A DNA stretch of 64,000 bases from Patagioenas fasciata (GCF_037038585.1 NC_092526.1:38577501-38641500), one strand, 5' to 3'; counted from the first letter of the stretch, positions 39,601-49,344 are shown. Numbers and translations are program-made. The notes: generated from the sequence alone by a model not told the origin.

Positions 39601-40993
39601 AAACCTCCACACTGAACCACACAAGGGAGCTATCACAATCTGGCACAGCTGTTTTCAGACTTAATTTAGCAAAGTTCCTTCTCTTACATTGTATTTCAAG
39701 CTGTTTTTAAAATGTTTGCCAAATGGCTCCAGGATCTTCACCTTGCAGTTTCAAGTTACTAATGAGCATTATGTTTTCCATCAACATTTGCTTGTAGGGA
39801 GATGGTAAAAGACACAAGCATGCTAATTTCTTGATGGCCATTAGACAGCAGCAACTCTTGGTCACTGATGCTCAATTCCAATAAGAAGGACCAAAGACAT
39901 ACCTGACCCACCATGACAGCTGCAAACTAAGTCTCATTTTCTTTCTACTCAGAATGAAGCCCCAGCTTCCTTTGACACAGGATGCCAAGCAAGACCAGAA
40001 GGAACAAATGGACTCAAAGACAAAGCAAAGGACACTTACACAACCGGTTGGGGTTGATATGTTGTTTCAGGAGATCAATGGAGCCGAGGCTGACAACAAG
40101 ACGCCTTCCAAACCAGAAAGAGACCAGTGGGCCATATTTTTCATGAAGGTTCACCAGGAACTCATGCAAACTGCTGCTGGCAATGATGTCTGGCAAGTTG
40201 CCATCCCTGGGAACACAAAGAGGGTGTCTGGTCATGAGCAGCATCCTCTGCCAATCCTGAACTTGATCGATACTAAGACAGAAAGCACTTACTTTTCATC
40301 TGTTGGAGCCAGCCCAGGGATACCTGATGCTTGCCTAGATGCCTAGAGAGTAAAAGGAAATGGATCAACCTCCTTGAATTTAAGATTTTAAGATTAAGCT
40401 CTCCAGCAGGAGAGCTGGATTTTCCACATCAATACAGCTGCACAACTTACAAACATTAAACAAAAGATGGATAAGCCACATCTTCAGGCCTCAAACCTAC
40501 TAAGGCTTCTGAAGCCTATCAACTGCGTGTGCCTGGTCTCACTGACTAAACCATGATTATAGACATAGTTGAAAGATGTCTGCATAAAGATTTTAAAGTT
40601 CAGGTTTGTGATGTAGATCTTACACCTGGATTTTGCCCTGGACAGCGGCAGACGTGCAGAACTCCAGGGTGTGCAGCCAACGCCGTAGAACACGCCGTGT
40701 GCCGCAGCCTGCGGCCGGGAACGCCCTGCGCAACAAGCGCTCCCGGGAGCGCCGGCCACGTCCCGCCGGCCCCGGGGCAGCGAGCCCGGCACCGCCCGAG
40801 CGCAGGGGCCGCGGGAAGGGAAGGGCCGGGGCCGCACGGGGCGACTCAGGCCCACGGCCGCTCGCTCCCTGCGCGCCGGTCCGGTCCGTGCGCCCCCTTC
40901 CCCCGCCGCCGGCAGCATTACCGGGTAGAGGTAGAGCACGGCGCCCACCAGGATAAGCAGGAAAGTGACGGCGAAGATGGCGAAGTCCAGCAT
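27528..40993 (-). CDS. CYP20A1: CYP20A1, cytochrome P450 family 20 subfamily A member 1 (complete, 13 exons)
   Basis: Thirteen exons join in frame to 1392 nt (463 residues plus stop; human has 462): 40922-40993, 40293-40342, 40040-40206, 35657-35802, 34815-34982, 34049-34127, 33254-33369, 32805-32859, 31479-31599, 30500-30611, 29796-29860, 27844-27933, 27528-27678. The protein starts with a hydrophobic membrane anchor (MLDFAIFAVTFLLILVGAVL). The K-helix ExxR is E333-R336 (CETVR) and the haem-thiolate cysteine is C410 in GFSGSQECPELR. CYP20A1 is an orphan P450, expected in the ER membrane. As in other vertebrate orthologues, the haem loop departs from the usual FxxGxRxCxG. All introns are GT-AG except that between exons 11 and 12, which is GC-AG. 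The start lies 74 bp from the divergent dipeptidase gene. The identification is secure from near-continuous similarity to human CYP20A1. Confidence 0.95.
27844..27933 (-). CDS. CYP20A1: CYP20A1 exon 12
   Basis: 90 bp, completing Arg then FDPERFNEESAMKNLSLLGF to CPEL plus two bases. It contains the PERF-type motif and the haem-ligand Cys410. Donor GTGGGT. Confidence 0.95.
29796..29860 (-). CDS. CYP20A1: CYP20A1 exon 11 (GC donor)
   Basis: 65 bp, TLVLYALGVMLQDSSSWPSP, Tyr and two bases of Arg. Length and phase match the human segment. The acceptor is CTTTGCAG. The donor reads CAG|GCATGT, a GC-AG splice site. The nearest GT, four bases on, would break the frame into exon 12. Confidence 0.9.
30500..30611 (-). 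CDS. CYP20A1: CYP20A1 exon 10
   Basis: 112 bp, RYCRQVLCETVRTAKLTPIA to IPKE. It carries the K-helix ExxR motif (E333, R336). Donor GTAGGG. Confidence 0.95.
31479..31599 (-). CDS. CYP20A1: CYP20A1 exon 9
   Basis: 121 bp, completing Leu then CTWAVYFLTTSEDVQQNLYK to KIEQL plus two bases of Arg. Donor GTGGGT. Confidence 0.95.
32805..32859 (-). CDS. CYP20A1: CYP20A1 exon 8
   Basis: 55 bp, ILEDTMIFSLAGCIITAN plus one base; start of the I-helix region. Donor GTAAGT. Confidence 0.93.
33254..33369 (-). CDS. CYP20A1: CYP20A1 exon 7
   Basis: 116 bp, completing Ala then LMEMESTLRKVTKERRGRSF to GSLSDQQ. Donor is GTCTGT after CAG, a weaker but usable 5' splice site. Confidence 0.93.
34049..34127 (-). 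CDS. CYP20A1: CYP20A1 exon 6
   Basis: 79 bp, IWSEIGKGFLDGSLDKNMTR to YED plus one base. Acceptor CTTTCAG, donor GTAGGT. Confidence 0.94.
34815..34982 (-). CDS. CYP20A1: CYP20A1 exon 5
   Basis: 168 bp (56 codons), LSEELLAKWLSLPEAQHVPL to RFRRHHDA, with HMLGFAMKSVTQ conserved with human. Donor GTAAGT. Confidence 0.95.
35657..35802 (-). CDS. CYP20A1: CYP20A1 exon 4
   Basis: 146 bp, DPFETMLKSLLRYQS to NFALIQK. Donor GTGCGT; phase 0 at the 3' end. Confidence 0.95.
35803..40039 (-). other. CYP20A1: CYP20A1 intron 3
   Basis: The largest CYP20A1 intron (4.2 kb). It has a moderately GC-rich patch around 37090-37680 that is open in several frames on both strands without a recognisable domain. No repeats were identified. 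The remaining introns of this gene hold nothing that I can name. Confidence 0.6.
40040..40206 (-). CDS. CYP20A1: CYP20A1 exon 3
   Basis: 167 bp completing the split Lys codon, then DGNLPDII to HINPNRL. It contains the HEFLVNLHEKYGPLVSFWFG segment conserved in CYP20A1. The split codon T|CG with exon 4 gives Ser where human has TS. Confidence 0.95.
40293..40342 (-). CDS. CYP20A1: CYP20A1 exon 2
   Basis: 50 bp after a CTCTCTAG acceptor, reading ASRQASGIPGLAPTDE plus two bases of a Lys codon. Donor GTAAGT. Intron 2, which follows, is only 86 bp. Confidence 0.93.
40922..40993 (-). CDS. CYP20A1: CYP20A1 exon 1
   Basis: 24 codons from the ATG, forming the N-terminal membrane anchor ending LYLYP; phase 0. 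Donor GTAATG. Confidence 0.95.
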
Positions 40994-41067
40994 GGCCGGG
41001 CTGGTGGGAGCGGCGGCGGCGGCTCGGCCCCACCCCGGCGGGGCAGGAAGGGGCGGGCCGGGCCGGC

Positions 41068-41168
41068 ATGGGGGGCCCGCGGCGCCTGCTGCTTGTGTCC
41101 AACTCCACCCTGCACGGAGGGGGGTACCTGGGCCACTGCCAGCAGCACATCAAGAACTTCCTGGGCGA
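41068..41168 (+). CDS. AAD: Aspartyl dipeptidase exon 1
   Basis: 101 bp from ATG, ending in the first two bases of Glu34. Donor GTAAGC. Intron 1 is only 82 bp. Confidence 0.92.
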
Positions 41169-44100
41169 GTAAGCGCTGCGGAAGGGCTGCGGGACCCTGG
41201 CCGGGCCCTCCCCCGCCGCGCTAAGCGCTCTCTCCCCTCTCTTCTCCCAGGAAGGTGAAGCGGGTGCTGTTCGTTCCCTACGCCCTGCACGACCGAGATG
41301 CCTACGCCCGGACCGCCAGGGAGAAGTTTGAAAGCCTGGGTAAGGCTGGAGCGCCCCGGCGCAGAGTCCCGCGGGCAGCTGACGCGGAAACGGCGCCTTT
41401 GCCGAGGGAGCGGCCGTGCCGGGCTCCGGCCGTGCCCGGGACCGGCCTCGCCAGCCGCTCCTGTAAGAGGGGCCGAGGCGGTGAACGCCCCTGGGCATGA
41501 ACGCTGCCACAGTCCGTTTTCCTAAGGTCCGAACAGGGGTGGTGCTGCAGAGAGGGGCAGAGGGGTTTGGCCGGCTCTGCTGTAATAGGAGTGACTGCAG
41601 CACGGAGCTGTTTGCTGAATTGTGCCTAGAAGTCCACGCTGTAGAGGCCTCCGGAAGAAATCTTGTTGCAAACACTTTGTAACTACTTCAGAGAGGAAGT
41701 GTTGGTTCCTGAATACTAAGTGGCATCTTTTTATCCTCCTTTATCACACAGGGGAATATTTCTTCCCGTGCATCTTAAACCTCTGCTCAAGCAGTGCAAC
41801 TACTGGGGTTAAGTGAATACTCTTACTCTAATGCATTTCAACCAGCCAGATATTTCAATGATGAACAGCAACTGAGCTTTGCTTCGAGCAAAGATCTTTT
41901 CAGAGCAGCCTGCAGCAACACCTCCATCTAATATCTATCACCTTTCAGGATAACTTTGGACCTGTTACTGTAGTAATAGTCAGTACTCACTTCCTTGAGC
42001 AGCACACCTTGTTCCTTATCTTGCAGAGAGGTTGCTGCTATCAGATGTCCCATGTACTTCTGGCTCTCCTGGTACTTCCTGCACTTAGTGAACCCCAGCA
42101 AGGCAAATCTGTCAAAGCCAGACATTTTAACTGTTACCAAAAAACCAAATCACAAAGATCAGATAGTTGCAGTAATGCTAGACCAATGATGGCACATCAC
42201 AGACTCACAATCAAGCTGAACTGACAGCTTTTTCCTTCTCTCTCATTTTGTAGTGAGCCAGTAATGCTCAGGGGGACTTTGTGCCTCAGGTGGCACCTGC
42301 TGAGTGAAATGCTCTGCTCTTAGACACTGAGCGTGTGTATCCATAAAGCAAAGGTTTGCTTCATAAGCCCTGCACTAATATAGGACATATACACTGTTTT
42401 GTGGTATAGAGTTCTCCAAAGTTTCCCTAGTTGTCTGGTGAGACATTTGTCTTGAGTGAGGTGTGGGGAGAAGGCAGAAGGGGTCCGAACATACCACATT
42501 GTTCCTCCAAACTGGAGTGGCAAAAGTGAATACCTTTCCGCTTAAGGTTATGGGCTGGACAGCATTCATGAATCCTGTGATCCAGTGGAAGCTGTAAGAA
42601 AATCCGAAGCAATATTTATTGGTAAGTTTTACTTTTTGCTCCCTGATAAGGGTTTATAAAGGGCATTGGATTAGTCCTGCTCAGAGCTGGCACTGTAGAG
42701 ACAACAATGAAAAAGTTGGGGCTAGTGATTACTAGAAACTACAGAAAACAGTGCTTTAATTGGGAACAGTAAGACCCTGAATTTAGTGGTGGGGAGGGAA
42801 GCAGGAGAAATTTATCAATGGAACTTCATCTCCAGTAAGTTTCAAGTTATTAATTTGAACAGTACTTCAGTGTTTAAAACATGATCATAGCAGCTGTATG
42901 AACCTTATGAAGTCTGGAAGATGCAGGGCCACTGTGCTCAAACTGAGCAGAGTCCTAATGCCACGCTCCTTGTATTAGAACAGTGTCTGCTGCCAAACAG
43001 CCAGCGTTGGTGCTACAAGGACAACTCGGGGCATGAGCCCATGGCCTGCTCAGTGACGGTTTGTCTGAAGCTTCTGGTTTTAGTGCTGCTTGAATCAGGA
43101 TAATACCCTGAACAGAGCATAGAAATCACTGGGCCTGCTCCACTTGTAAAAGCTTCGATTAAAATTGTTGGTGAAAGCATGTTAAATAAGCTGGACTCTC
43201 TTTCTGCAGGAGGTGGGAACACATTTCGTCTCCTGAAAGCTCTCTATGACAACAGCCTGATACAGGAGATCAGGAAAAGAGTTCTTGAGGTAAAAACTAC
43301 AGGGTTTGGGCCAAGTCTGAAAGGCAGGATCTCATGTACAAGCTCTTGTTCAGACAAATCCAAGTTGATTCCACATACTTGTTTTCAATATACTTCAAAT
43401 ATTGAGCCATCTCATGCAGCCTGATGAATTGAAATCTGTGGCCAAATAAGGCTGTCATTAGTCATTGAAGCCTGAAAAGAAGGTCAGCAATCTGTCTTTC
43501 TAGAGCAGTTTCCCACATGTGGAACTGTAAAACCTTGGGATGGACAATGCTGCACAGCACCTTAGAAGGAAGCCCCTCAACTTTAAATACTAATGAAGAG
43601 CAGCGCGATTTAATTTATGTCCAGAAACCCTGTTTTTCAGCTTGAGATATCCACTTTGTATCTTGTTAATAGATACAGATGTGTTCAAGTTGTAGGTTGT
43701 CTGCTAATAAACCAGCAATAAAGCTGGATCCATACGTGCCTTCTAGACAACGCCCTGTTGATGTTGAAAGTGGTATAATTACCTTGGGTACCTCCCTCTT
43801 TGACCTGGAATTGAGAGGTACGAGTGGCACTGAGCCCTTCTGGTCAGCAGCCCCGTTCTGGCTGGTGAATCTCATATGGCACAGCAAAGAGATGCTGTCC
43901 ATGGAGGAGAACAGGAGCAAGGTGTTTCCCTAGCACTGTGGAACACAAACGACTTCATGCAGATTTATGCAAGTGCAGTGTCTGAAAAGGCCAGCTGCCA
44001 AGAAGAAAAGTTAGCCAGGCTGTCTTAATATACAGAAGCTCAATGCCTGTTGTGGGCAGAAAACCCATAAAATGTTGGTCCCTCAGTGAAATCTAGATAG

Positions 44101-47100
44101 GTATTTGGTTATATTTACACCAGTTCTCTCCAGGTAGCTTATTCTTACAAATTGTTTAGCATTATCCATATGCTTGTATGTTTATGTGAAATCCTTCCAG
44201 GTACAGCATAGTACATACTACTATGTACATAGTGCTATGTACATAATAGTAATACCTAAACTGGTAGTTAAAAGCTAGTTCAGATATTTCCTCTAACTGC
44301 AATGTAGACAAGTTCCCCCTCTCTTAATAGCAAAGTCTAATATATGCACTGACTACCTTATAAGTTCTCTCTTGTGATGGGGTCACAGAGCTGCAAGTGC
44401 AGGACATTCAACAGCTAATTCTCCAGCAATCACGACATATACAAACTATTGCGCACCTCAAAAATCTGAATTCTTGTTTGTCTGCTTTTCACTTATGAAG
44501 TCAGCAGTGAAGTGAGCTAGAAGTACTAAGTCTGGTCTGATCGCTGAGTCTCTGAGATTGATGAATGCTATAAAACGCAGTTCCTAGTTGCGATACTGCA
44601 TACCAATCATTGCTTTTGTTTTTCAGGATGGGATTCCTTATGTGGGATCCAGCGCAGGAACCAACGTTGCAACGATCAGCATTAATACTACCAATGATAT
44701 GCCAATTGTTTATCCACCTTCCCTGCAGGCCCTAGGCTTAGTGCCTTTTAATATTAACCCCCACTACCTGGACCCAGATGTGAAAAGCACTCACATGGGT
44801 GTAAGTAAATCATGCCTGAGCTAACGCAGTAAGCAGGGTGCAGAGGTGTAACAACAGTCTGAAGTTGTGAGGCCTTACAAAGCTATATAACTCTTAACAG
44901 CTGCTCTCTAGAGCAGCTGGAAATGCCCCTGTGGCAAGGGCAGTGAGGCAGTAACATTTTACTCCCTCCTAAAGCTTTCCCGTGAGTGGGAAGAGGAGTT
45001 GGCAACAGCATTAGTGAAGTGGAACAAAGTGTTTCTCACTGATACTTTGCAATGTCTGAAATACTGTTGCTTCATACCTGGTGTGAAATTTGGGGCAGGG
45101 CAGGGAGACAGAAACTTGAAATGTTAAGATGCAATGCATAGTGTTTCTGGAAAGTTCTGCTTGAGAAGACATAACTTAAACATACATTAAGAGGCTTAAA
45201 TATCTGAAGGACCCATCAGAACAGGGAGATCTTGAGATTGCATGCAAACCTGTTGTGTGAGAAAATACCCAGGCGCCAGTGTCCCTGCAGAGAGCACCCC
45301 CTGTTGTGTCCATCACTGAGCATGCAGGTGTACTGGTGTGGCTGAAAGAAAAACACTTTAACCATCAAGTATGAAGACTGACATCTCCGCTCTATGGAGG
45401 AGCCGATCATTGAGGAGCCTGCCAGGAGCTAACTCCTCAGGGAACAGTTTCTATGGTGTGTCTTTTAACAGGCCAAACGCTTATAAATCAAATTTCTTTG
45501 TGGGTAGAGGAAGTATTAAGAATTAGGGGACGCTAAAGAGATGGAGGATCAGGGTGTGCTTCTAGAATTTAGATTAAGTTATAGGTACTCATTTAATTAT
45601 CTTAGCTTGTCACTAGATAAGCAGGCAGTCTTTTTCCTGTAAAAAGCTTTTGCTGTTTCTCCCAGAGGAGGCTAAAAGCTCTATGCTGTACCAAGTGCCT
45701 GCTGTGTTCCTGTGTTTCCTTACCAACAAATCCTTCTGGTTAGATTTAACTACTGTTGCTCAGTTCAGCAGCAAACCCTCAGGAAACACGGCAGAGCTGT
45801 TTCACAGCAGAAAATTCTTCAGTGGATTACCTACCTGAGGACAAAACAAGCAGATATGTAATCAGTGGAAATCCATGGATCACTACCCTCTTTCATGAAG
45901 GTGACATCACAGGCATTTGCTTTCACCAGTGTCCTCAGTGCTCTTGTTCTGAGAGTGATCATGAAGAGACAACATTAAAAAAATAGAGCTGGATGAATTG
46001 AGTGGAAGTAAAATTTAAGGCTTTTCAGGCTAGGGATTGTGTTAGTTCTGTTTGATCAATCTACAGCAATTGCTGCTAGTGAAGAAGGGTAAAATATGTA
46101 TCTATTAAAGTAAATCCTGCCACTACCTCCAATACATTAGTCTAATGAAAGCATTCGGCTTGAGGGGAAGTGCAAGATTTGTTTAATGTTAAGAAATCAC
46201 TTTGTGTCATGCTACTTGGATAGCTCCAAGACCTACCTTACTGCCTGGGCAGCTAATCTACACTCATTGCAGGAGACAAGAGAGGAAAGAATTCGCCAGT
46301 ATCATGAAGAACCAAACACCCCTCCAGTTCTGGTGAGTAGTAGTTCCCAGTCAGGAAGTTCATAGCTGTAGCACGGTAAATATTTTAAATGCATTCTTGC
46401 TAGCTTGCAGTGTAGATTTCCCTGCCTGACAAGCCTTACAGAACTGGGGCATGGAAAGCTAGTTAAATTCTTGCTAAGAGCTTCAACCTTGGATTTTGCT
46501 TACTTGCAGAAGATGCGTTAGAACAAATGAAATGCATTCTGCTGATTAAATGTGTGCAGTCCTGTTGCCAAACACATTTTAGGCAGCTCTGATCTTTCCA
46601 GTCACTGGCCAGTCATATGGTATATGTTGGGGGAGATGTGCATACAGATTGTAAGATACCTCCCCTTAATCTTTTTGCAGATATTCTTAACTTTACATGA
46701 TGTTTTATTCTCTGTAGGTTCTGAATTTGCTCATTCAGTAGTAATTACAGTACGTCTGTCTGGGGAAGTGGGACCTCTGGGTTTCCTGTCCCTGTGCTTC
46801 AGCTTCAAGTATAAAGTTTGTGCTCTAACAAACCCAGCTGGCTGGTGCTTGGCCCAAAGTGCACCTAAGAATGGTGTTCAGGGTGTTTCAAAAAGATGGA
46901 TCCAATTTGAAATCACAACACAAGGTGTTTTGGGGTCTGTCTTTCTGAAACACCCTGTAACTGGTGTAAAAAAAAAAAAAACAACAAACAATAACTGTCC
47001 CGTCTCAACAGATGGGATGAGGGATGAGTTAACTCTAGACGCGACATGTGCCCTGACTCAACAGGTGAGAACAGGTGTGAGTTAACTCTGGGTTCATTCT

Positions 47101-48906
47101 GCATGGTTATGTGAAGTGAATGACAGACAACCACCTCCAGGGTCCAATTCAATTCTGAGTTTTAGTAAAAGTTCTTGTTGGAATATTGGTTACAGCAAAT
47201 GGTGACTTGGCAAAAGTATAACAGAACTTATCAACACATTAACAGCAAAAATCCTACTGCAAGCAAGATGTTGGCAACCATCAGTAGCTATAATATGAAA
47301 TTTAACCAGAAATCAACAGCAGAGCTTAAAGATGGTGTTATCTTTATATGTTCAAAAGAGAAAGGGAGAAAGAGAGTACTGAAGGAGAGACAAAGAAATG
47401 GGAGTATAGAAAAAAGGAGAGAAGGAAAGAGCAGAGAGAAAGGAAAAAAGAAGAGAGTGAGTGATCCAGTGTCTTATGGCCCAGCAGTGTGGATGACAGG
47501 ACTTGTACAATGATGTGTAGCCTCGGTGTTCCATGGTGAGGATGCTGGGGTCAGGAGCGCAGCGTCTGGTGTCTGGTTCAGAGTGAGGGTCCTCAGGGTG
47601 CTGGTATTCTCTTGGTGAGGCCGAGCTGGTTCCCTTCAGTGAGACTGGTAGGCTGGTATTCCCTTGGTGAGGCCAGGCTAGTATTCCCCAAACCGTGCTG
47701 TTTTAGGTGAGCTTTTTATAGCTCCCAGAGTAAAGTCTGGGTGGGGGGAAAAGTGGTGATTGTGAAAGAGGGCAAGTCTGGACAAGTCCTGGGCCACACT
47801 GGGGGTCTACAGCTTGCCCCTTTTGTGTCTTGCAGAAATCAGGGGGAAGTGGAAGATGAACAAGTTTCAACAAGACCCGGGCCATGTTAAAGGGTCTCAA
47901 CTTTTCCCCTTTGTTTGCCGAGCTGGGTATATTACAAGACGGGGCTATGTGCCCTCCAGCACATCCTCCATCTCCGGTTGGTCAACCGGCCTGATCCGTG
48001 GCTCGTTAGCTCATTGTTGATGTGTAGATTGCAGTTCCCCCTGCTCTAAATGTGTCTTCTTCTGGCTGAACTATCTTCCTCACAATGTTTTCAGCCATGA
48101 TCCTTATCAATGCTCAACAACTGGAAAAACACATTTTCTCCTTAATGGTTTGTCCTTCTTTAAAAGGGAAAAATAAGCAAGAAAAGCAGCTTCTAAAACA
48201 AAATAACTCACCTAAATTTGTCTTGGCAACTTTGTTAGAAATGAGTGAGTGAGAAAGTCTTGTTGGTAGTCATGGCGAGCTGCACTAAGACTGCTTGTGA
48301 CAAGCATTCTAGCCTTTCAAATAGCTTGAAAATAATATTAAATGTTTACACCTACATTAGGGCTTGCGGGAAGGTGCGATGCTGCTAGTGGAAGGAGACA
48401 AAGCCACCTTGCAAGGAGTGACAGGAGCACGTCTGTTTTTGAGGTAAATGCTTCATTTGAATTGAAATGGATATTCTCCTTCAGACAGATAGGAAGAGAG
48501 ACTTCTGTTAGACTCCTTGTCCATGCTGCCTGTTCCTCACATCAGAAATTAATCCCTTGTTTCCCTTTCCCTTTCTCTTTTTGAAGGCCAGGGGAATGCC
48601 AATTTGGCCCTAACGTGTTCAACTCTAGAACACGGGAACTCATGTCTTTAGTCATATGAACATTTACCAAGAAATCTAATATGTCTTTCCCATGATGCAG
48701 GCAAGGAAGAGAGTCAAAACTCTGCTTGTTATGAATAAGGATGCTTTGTTCTATCCCTCGTAACAGATGGAAGCACAGTTGTCCTAGCTCCTGTTAAAGC
48801 TCACAACATGTTTTGTCTCGTTTACAGGGGTAAGAAACCAACTGAACATGAGCCTGGAACAGATTTCAGTTTCCTCCTGATTGACAGTAATCTCCAGAAT
48901 CTGTAG
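41068..48906 (+). CDS. AAD: Alpha-aspartyl dipeptidase (peptidase E family S51), complete, 8 exons
   Basis: Eight exons join in frame to 741 nt (246 residues plus stop): 41068-41168, 41251-41339, 42547-42621, 43210-43289, 44627-44800, 46273-46332, 48361-48443, 48828-48906. The enzyme hydrolyses dipeptides with an N-terminal aspartate and is presumably cytosolic, since no signal peptide is seen. The N-terminus [19 protein letters not shown], the glycine loop [13 protein letters not shown] and the nucleophile elbow GSSAGTN are family signatures. The Ser124-Asp139-His161 spacing equals that of bacterial PepE (120-135-157). The family occurs in bacteria, fish, amphibians and birds and is, to my knowledge, absent from mammals. 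All introns are GT-AG. The gene is divergent to CYP20A1 and convergent with NBEAL1. The start is chosen as the first ATG in a CpG island giving the family-typical N-terminus. It appears intact. Confidence 0.93.
41251..41339 (+). CDS. AAD: Aspartyl dipeptidase exon 2
   Basis: 89 bp after CTTCTCCCAG, reading [20 protein letters not shown] to FESL plus one base. Donor GTAAGG. Confidence 0.92.
42547..42621 (+). CDS. AAD: Aspartyl dipeptidase exon 3
   Basis: 75 bp, completing Gly64 then [20 protein letters not shown] to IFI plus one base. The acceptor CGCTTAAG has a modest pyrimidine tract; the donor is GTAAGT. The exon is too short to stand out alone, but its phase and the family pattern fix it. 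Confidence 0.88.
43210..43289 (+). CDS. AAD: Aspartyl dipeptidase exon 4
   Basis: 80 bp, completing the GGGNTF glycine loop, then [20 protein letters not shown] and Glu115. Donor GTAAAA. Confidence 0.93.
44223..44244. repeat. Perfect 10-bp inverted repeat (palindrome)
   Basis: ATGTACATAG and CTATGTACAT with a two-base centre, inside a longer run of GTACAT-type motifs (about 44200-44250) in dipeptidase intron 4. Confidence 0.7.
44627..44800 (+). CDS. AAD: Aspartyl dipeptidase exon 5 (catalytic)
   Basis: 174 bp (58 codons) beginning [13 protein letters not shown]. It holds all three catalytic residues: Ser124, Asp139 (TTNDMP) and His161 (NPHYLD). It ends THMG, then GTAAGT. Confidence 0.95.
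46273..46332 (+). CDS. AAD: Aspartyl dipeptidase exon 6
   Basis: 60 bp, 20 codons beginning [13 protein letters not shown] and ending PPVL. Acceptor CATTGCAG, donor GTGAGT. Confidence 0.92.
46879..46957. mobile_element. Second mariner-like fragment (79 bp)
   Basis: The left end CAGGGTGTTTCAAAAAGATG is followed by GATCCAATTTGAAATC as in the 18178 element. The right end is CTGAAACACCCTG followed by TA. The left flank is TT rather than TA. The interior is almost entirely lost. It lies in dipeptidase intron 6. Confidence 0.7.
46996..48200 (-). mobile_element. Probable solo LTR of an endogenous retrovirus (about 1.2 kb)
   Basis: The block is bounded by TG (46996) and CA (48200) on the plus strand and is unlike its flanks. 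On the minus strand it has a TATA-type box (TATAAAAA, plus 47713-47720) in a promoter-like context, then repeated CTCACCAAGGGAATACCAGC-like units and a long pyrimidine tract (complement of 47356-47461). AATAAC occurs just outside each end (46990-46995 and 48202-48207), a candidate 6-bp target duplication with one extra base on the right. That would suit an ERVK-type insertion. No viral genes remain. The boundaries are tentative. Confidence 0.5.
48361..48443 (+). CDS. AAD: Aspartyl dipeptidase exon 7
   Basis: 83 bp, [20 protein letters not shown] to LFL plus two bases. Donor GTAAAT. It follows an intron carrying transposon insertions. Confidence 0.92.
48828..48906 (+). CDS. AAD: Aspartyl dipeptidase exon 8 (last)
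   Basis: 79 bp, completing Arg then [20 protein letters not shown] to LQNL and stop TAG at 48904-48906. Confidence 0.92.
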
Positions 48907-49006
48907 CCTTGCATATTCTGCAGCAAAAGTCACTTTATGGTAAAGCAATGAGGAGGAAGCAGAGAAGCTTCTAGTTCCAGGGTGGGTGGAGAACCTTATC
49001 TTTATA

Positions 49007-49313
49007 AATAAAGATAAATACGCATTAGTGGGCTCTTTTCCCCAACCTAACTAATCTCTTGGACATCTCTACCAGCAAAAAGTCAAATTTTATTGCAATA
49101 CTTGAGTAATCATAGCTATTCTTAGTCTGAAAGTGTCTGTACATCCATGTATCCACTTTGATTACTTCCCCACCAGAAGAAAGTTATTTCAACACAACCA
49201 ACACCGGAGAGCAAATCAGCTCTTCCTGCTGCCCAGTTTTACCTGCCAAATGAAATAATTGTTCCTTTAGTGTACTCCCACACCATTAGTTTCATTTTTG
49301 CGCTGTTAATAAA
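49007..49313 (+). terminator. AAD: Aspartyl dipeptidase poly(A) signals
   Basis: Canonical AATAAA occurs at 49007-49012, 101 bp after the stop codon, and again at 49308-49313. Either would give a short 3' UTR. Confidence 0.6.
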
Positions 49314-49338
49314 GGGAGAAGTTATGCATTCAATTACT

Positions 49339-49344
49339 TTTATT
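49339..49344 (-). terminator. NBEAL1: Candidate distal NBEAL1 poly(A) signal
   Basis: TTTATT on the plus strand (AATAAA on minus) lies 26 bp beyond the dipeptidase's second signal. A proximal alternative AATAAA is at 55271-55276, about 255 bp after the NBEAL1 stop. Confidence 0.35.

Larger units (their letters stand above)
40640..41480. promoter_or_regulatory. Bidirectional CpG-island promoter, CYP20A1 / aspartyl dipeptidase
   Basis: A strongly CpG-rich island spans the divergent start codons of CYP20A1 (ATG ends at 40993 on minus) and the dipeptidase (ATG at 41068 on plus), which are separated by 74 bases. That spacer has a CGG run (about 41012-41023) and GC boxes near 41051-41056, with no TATA. 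So short a spacer implies either very short 5' UTRs or overlapping 5' transcripts. Confidence 0.8.

Noticed and set aside
40620-41675. A 351-codon minus-strand open frame over the bidirectional promoter
   Set aside because: It overlaps CYP20A1 exon 1 in another frame and two dipeptidase exons on the opposite strand. Its length comes from the lack of stop codons in CpG-rich DNA, with low-complexity Arg/Pro/Ala content.
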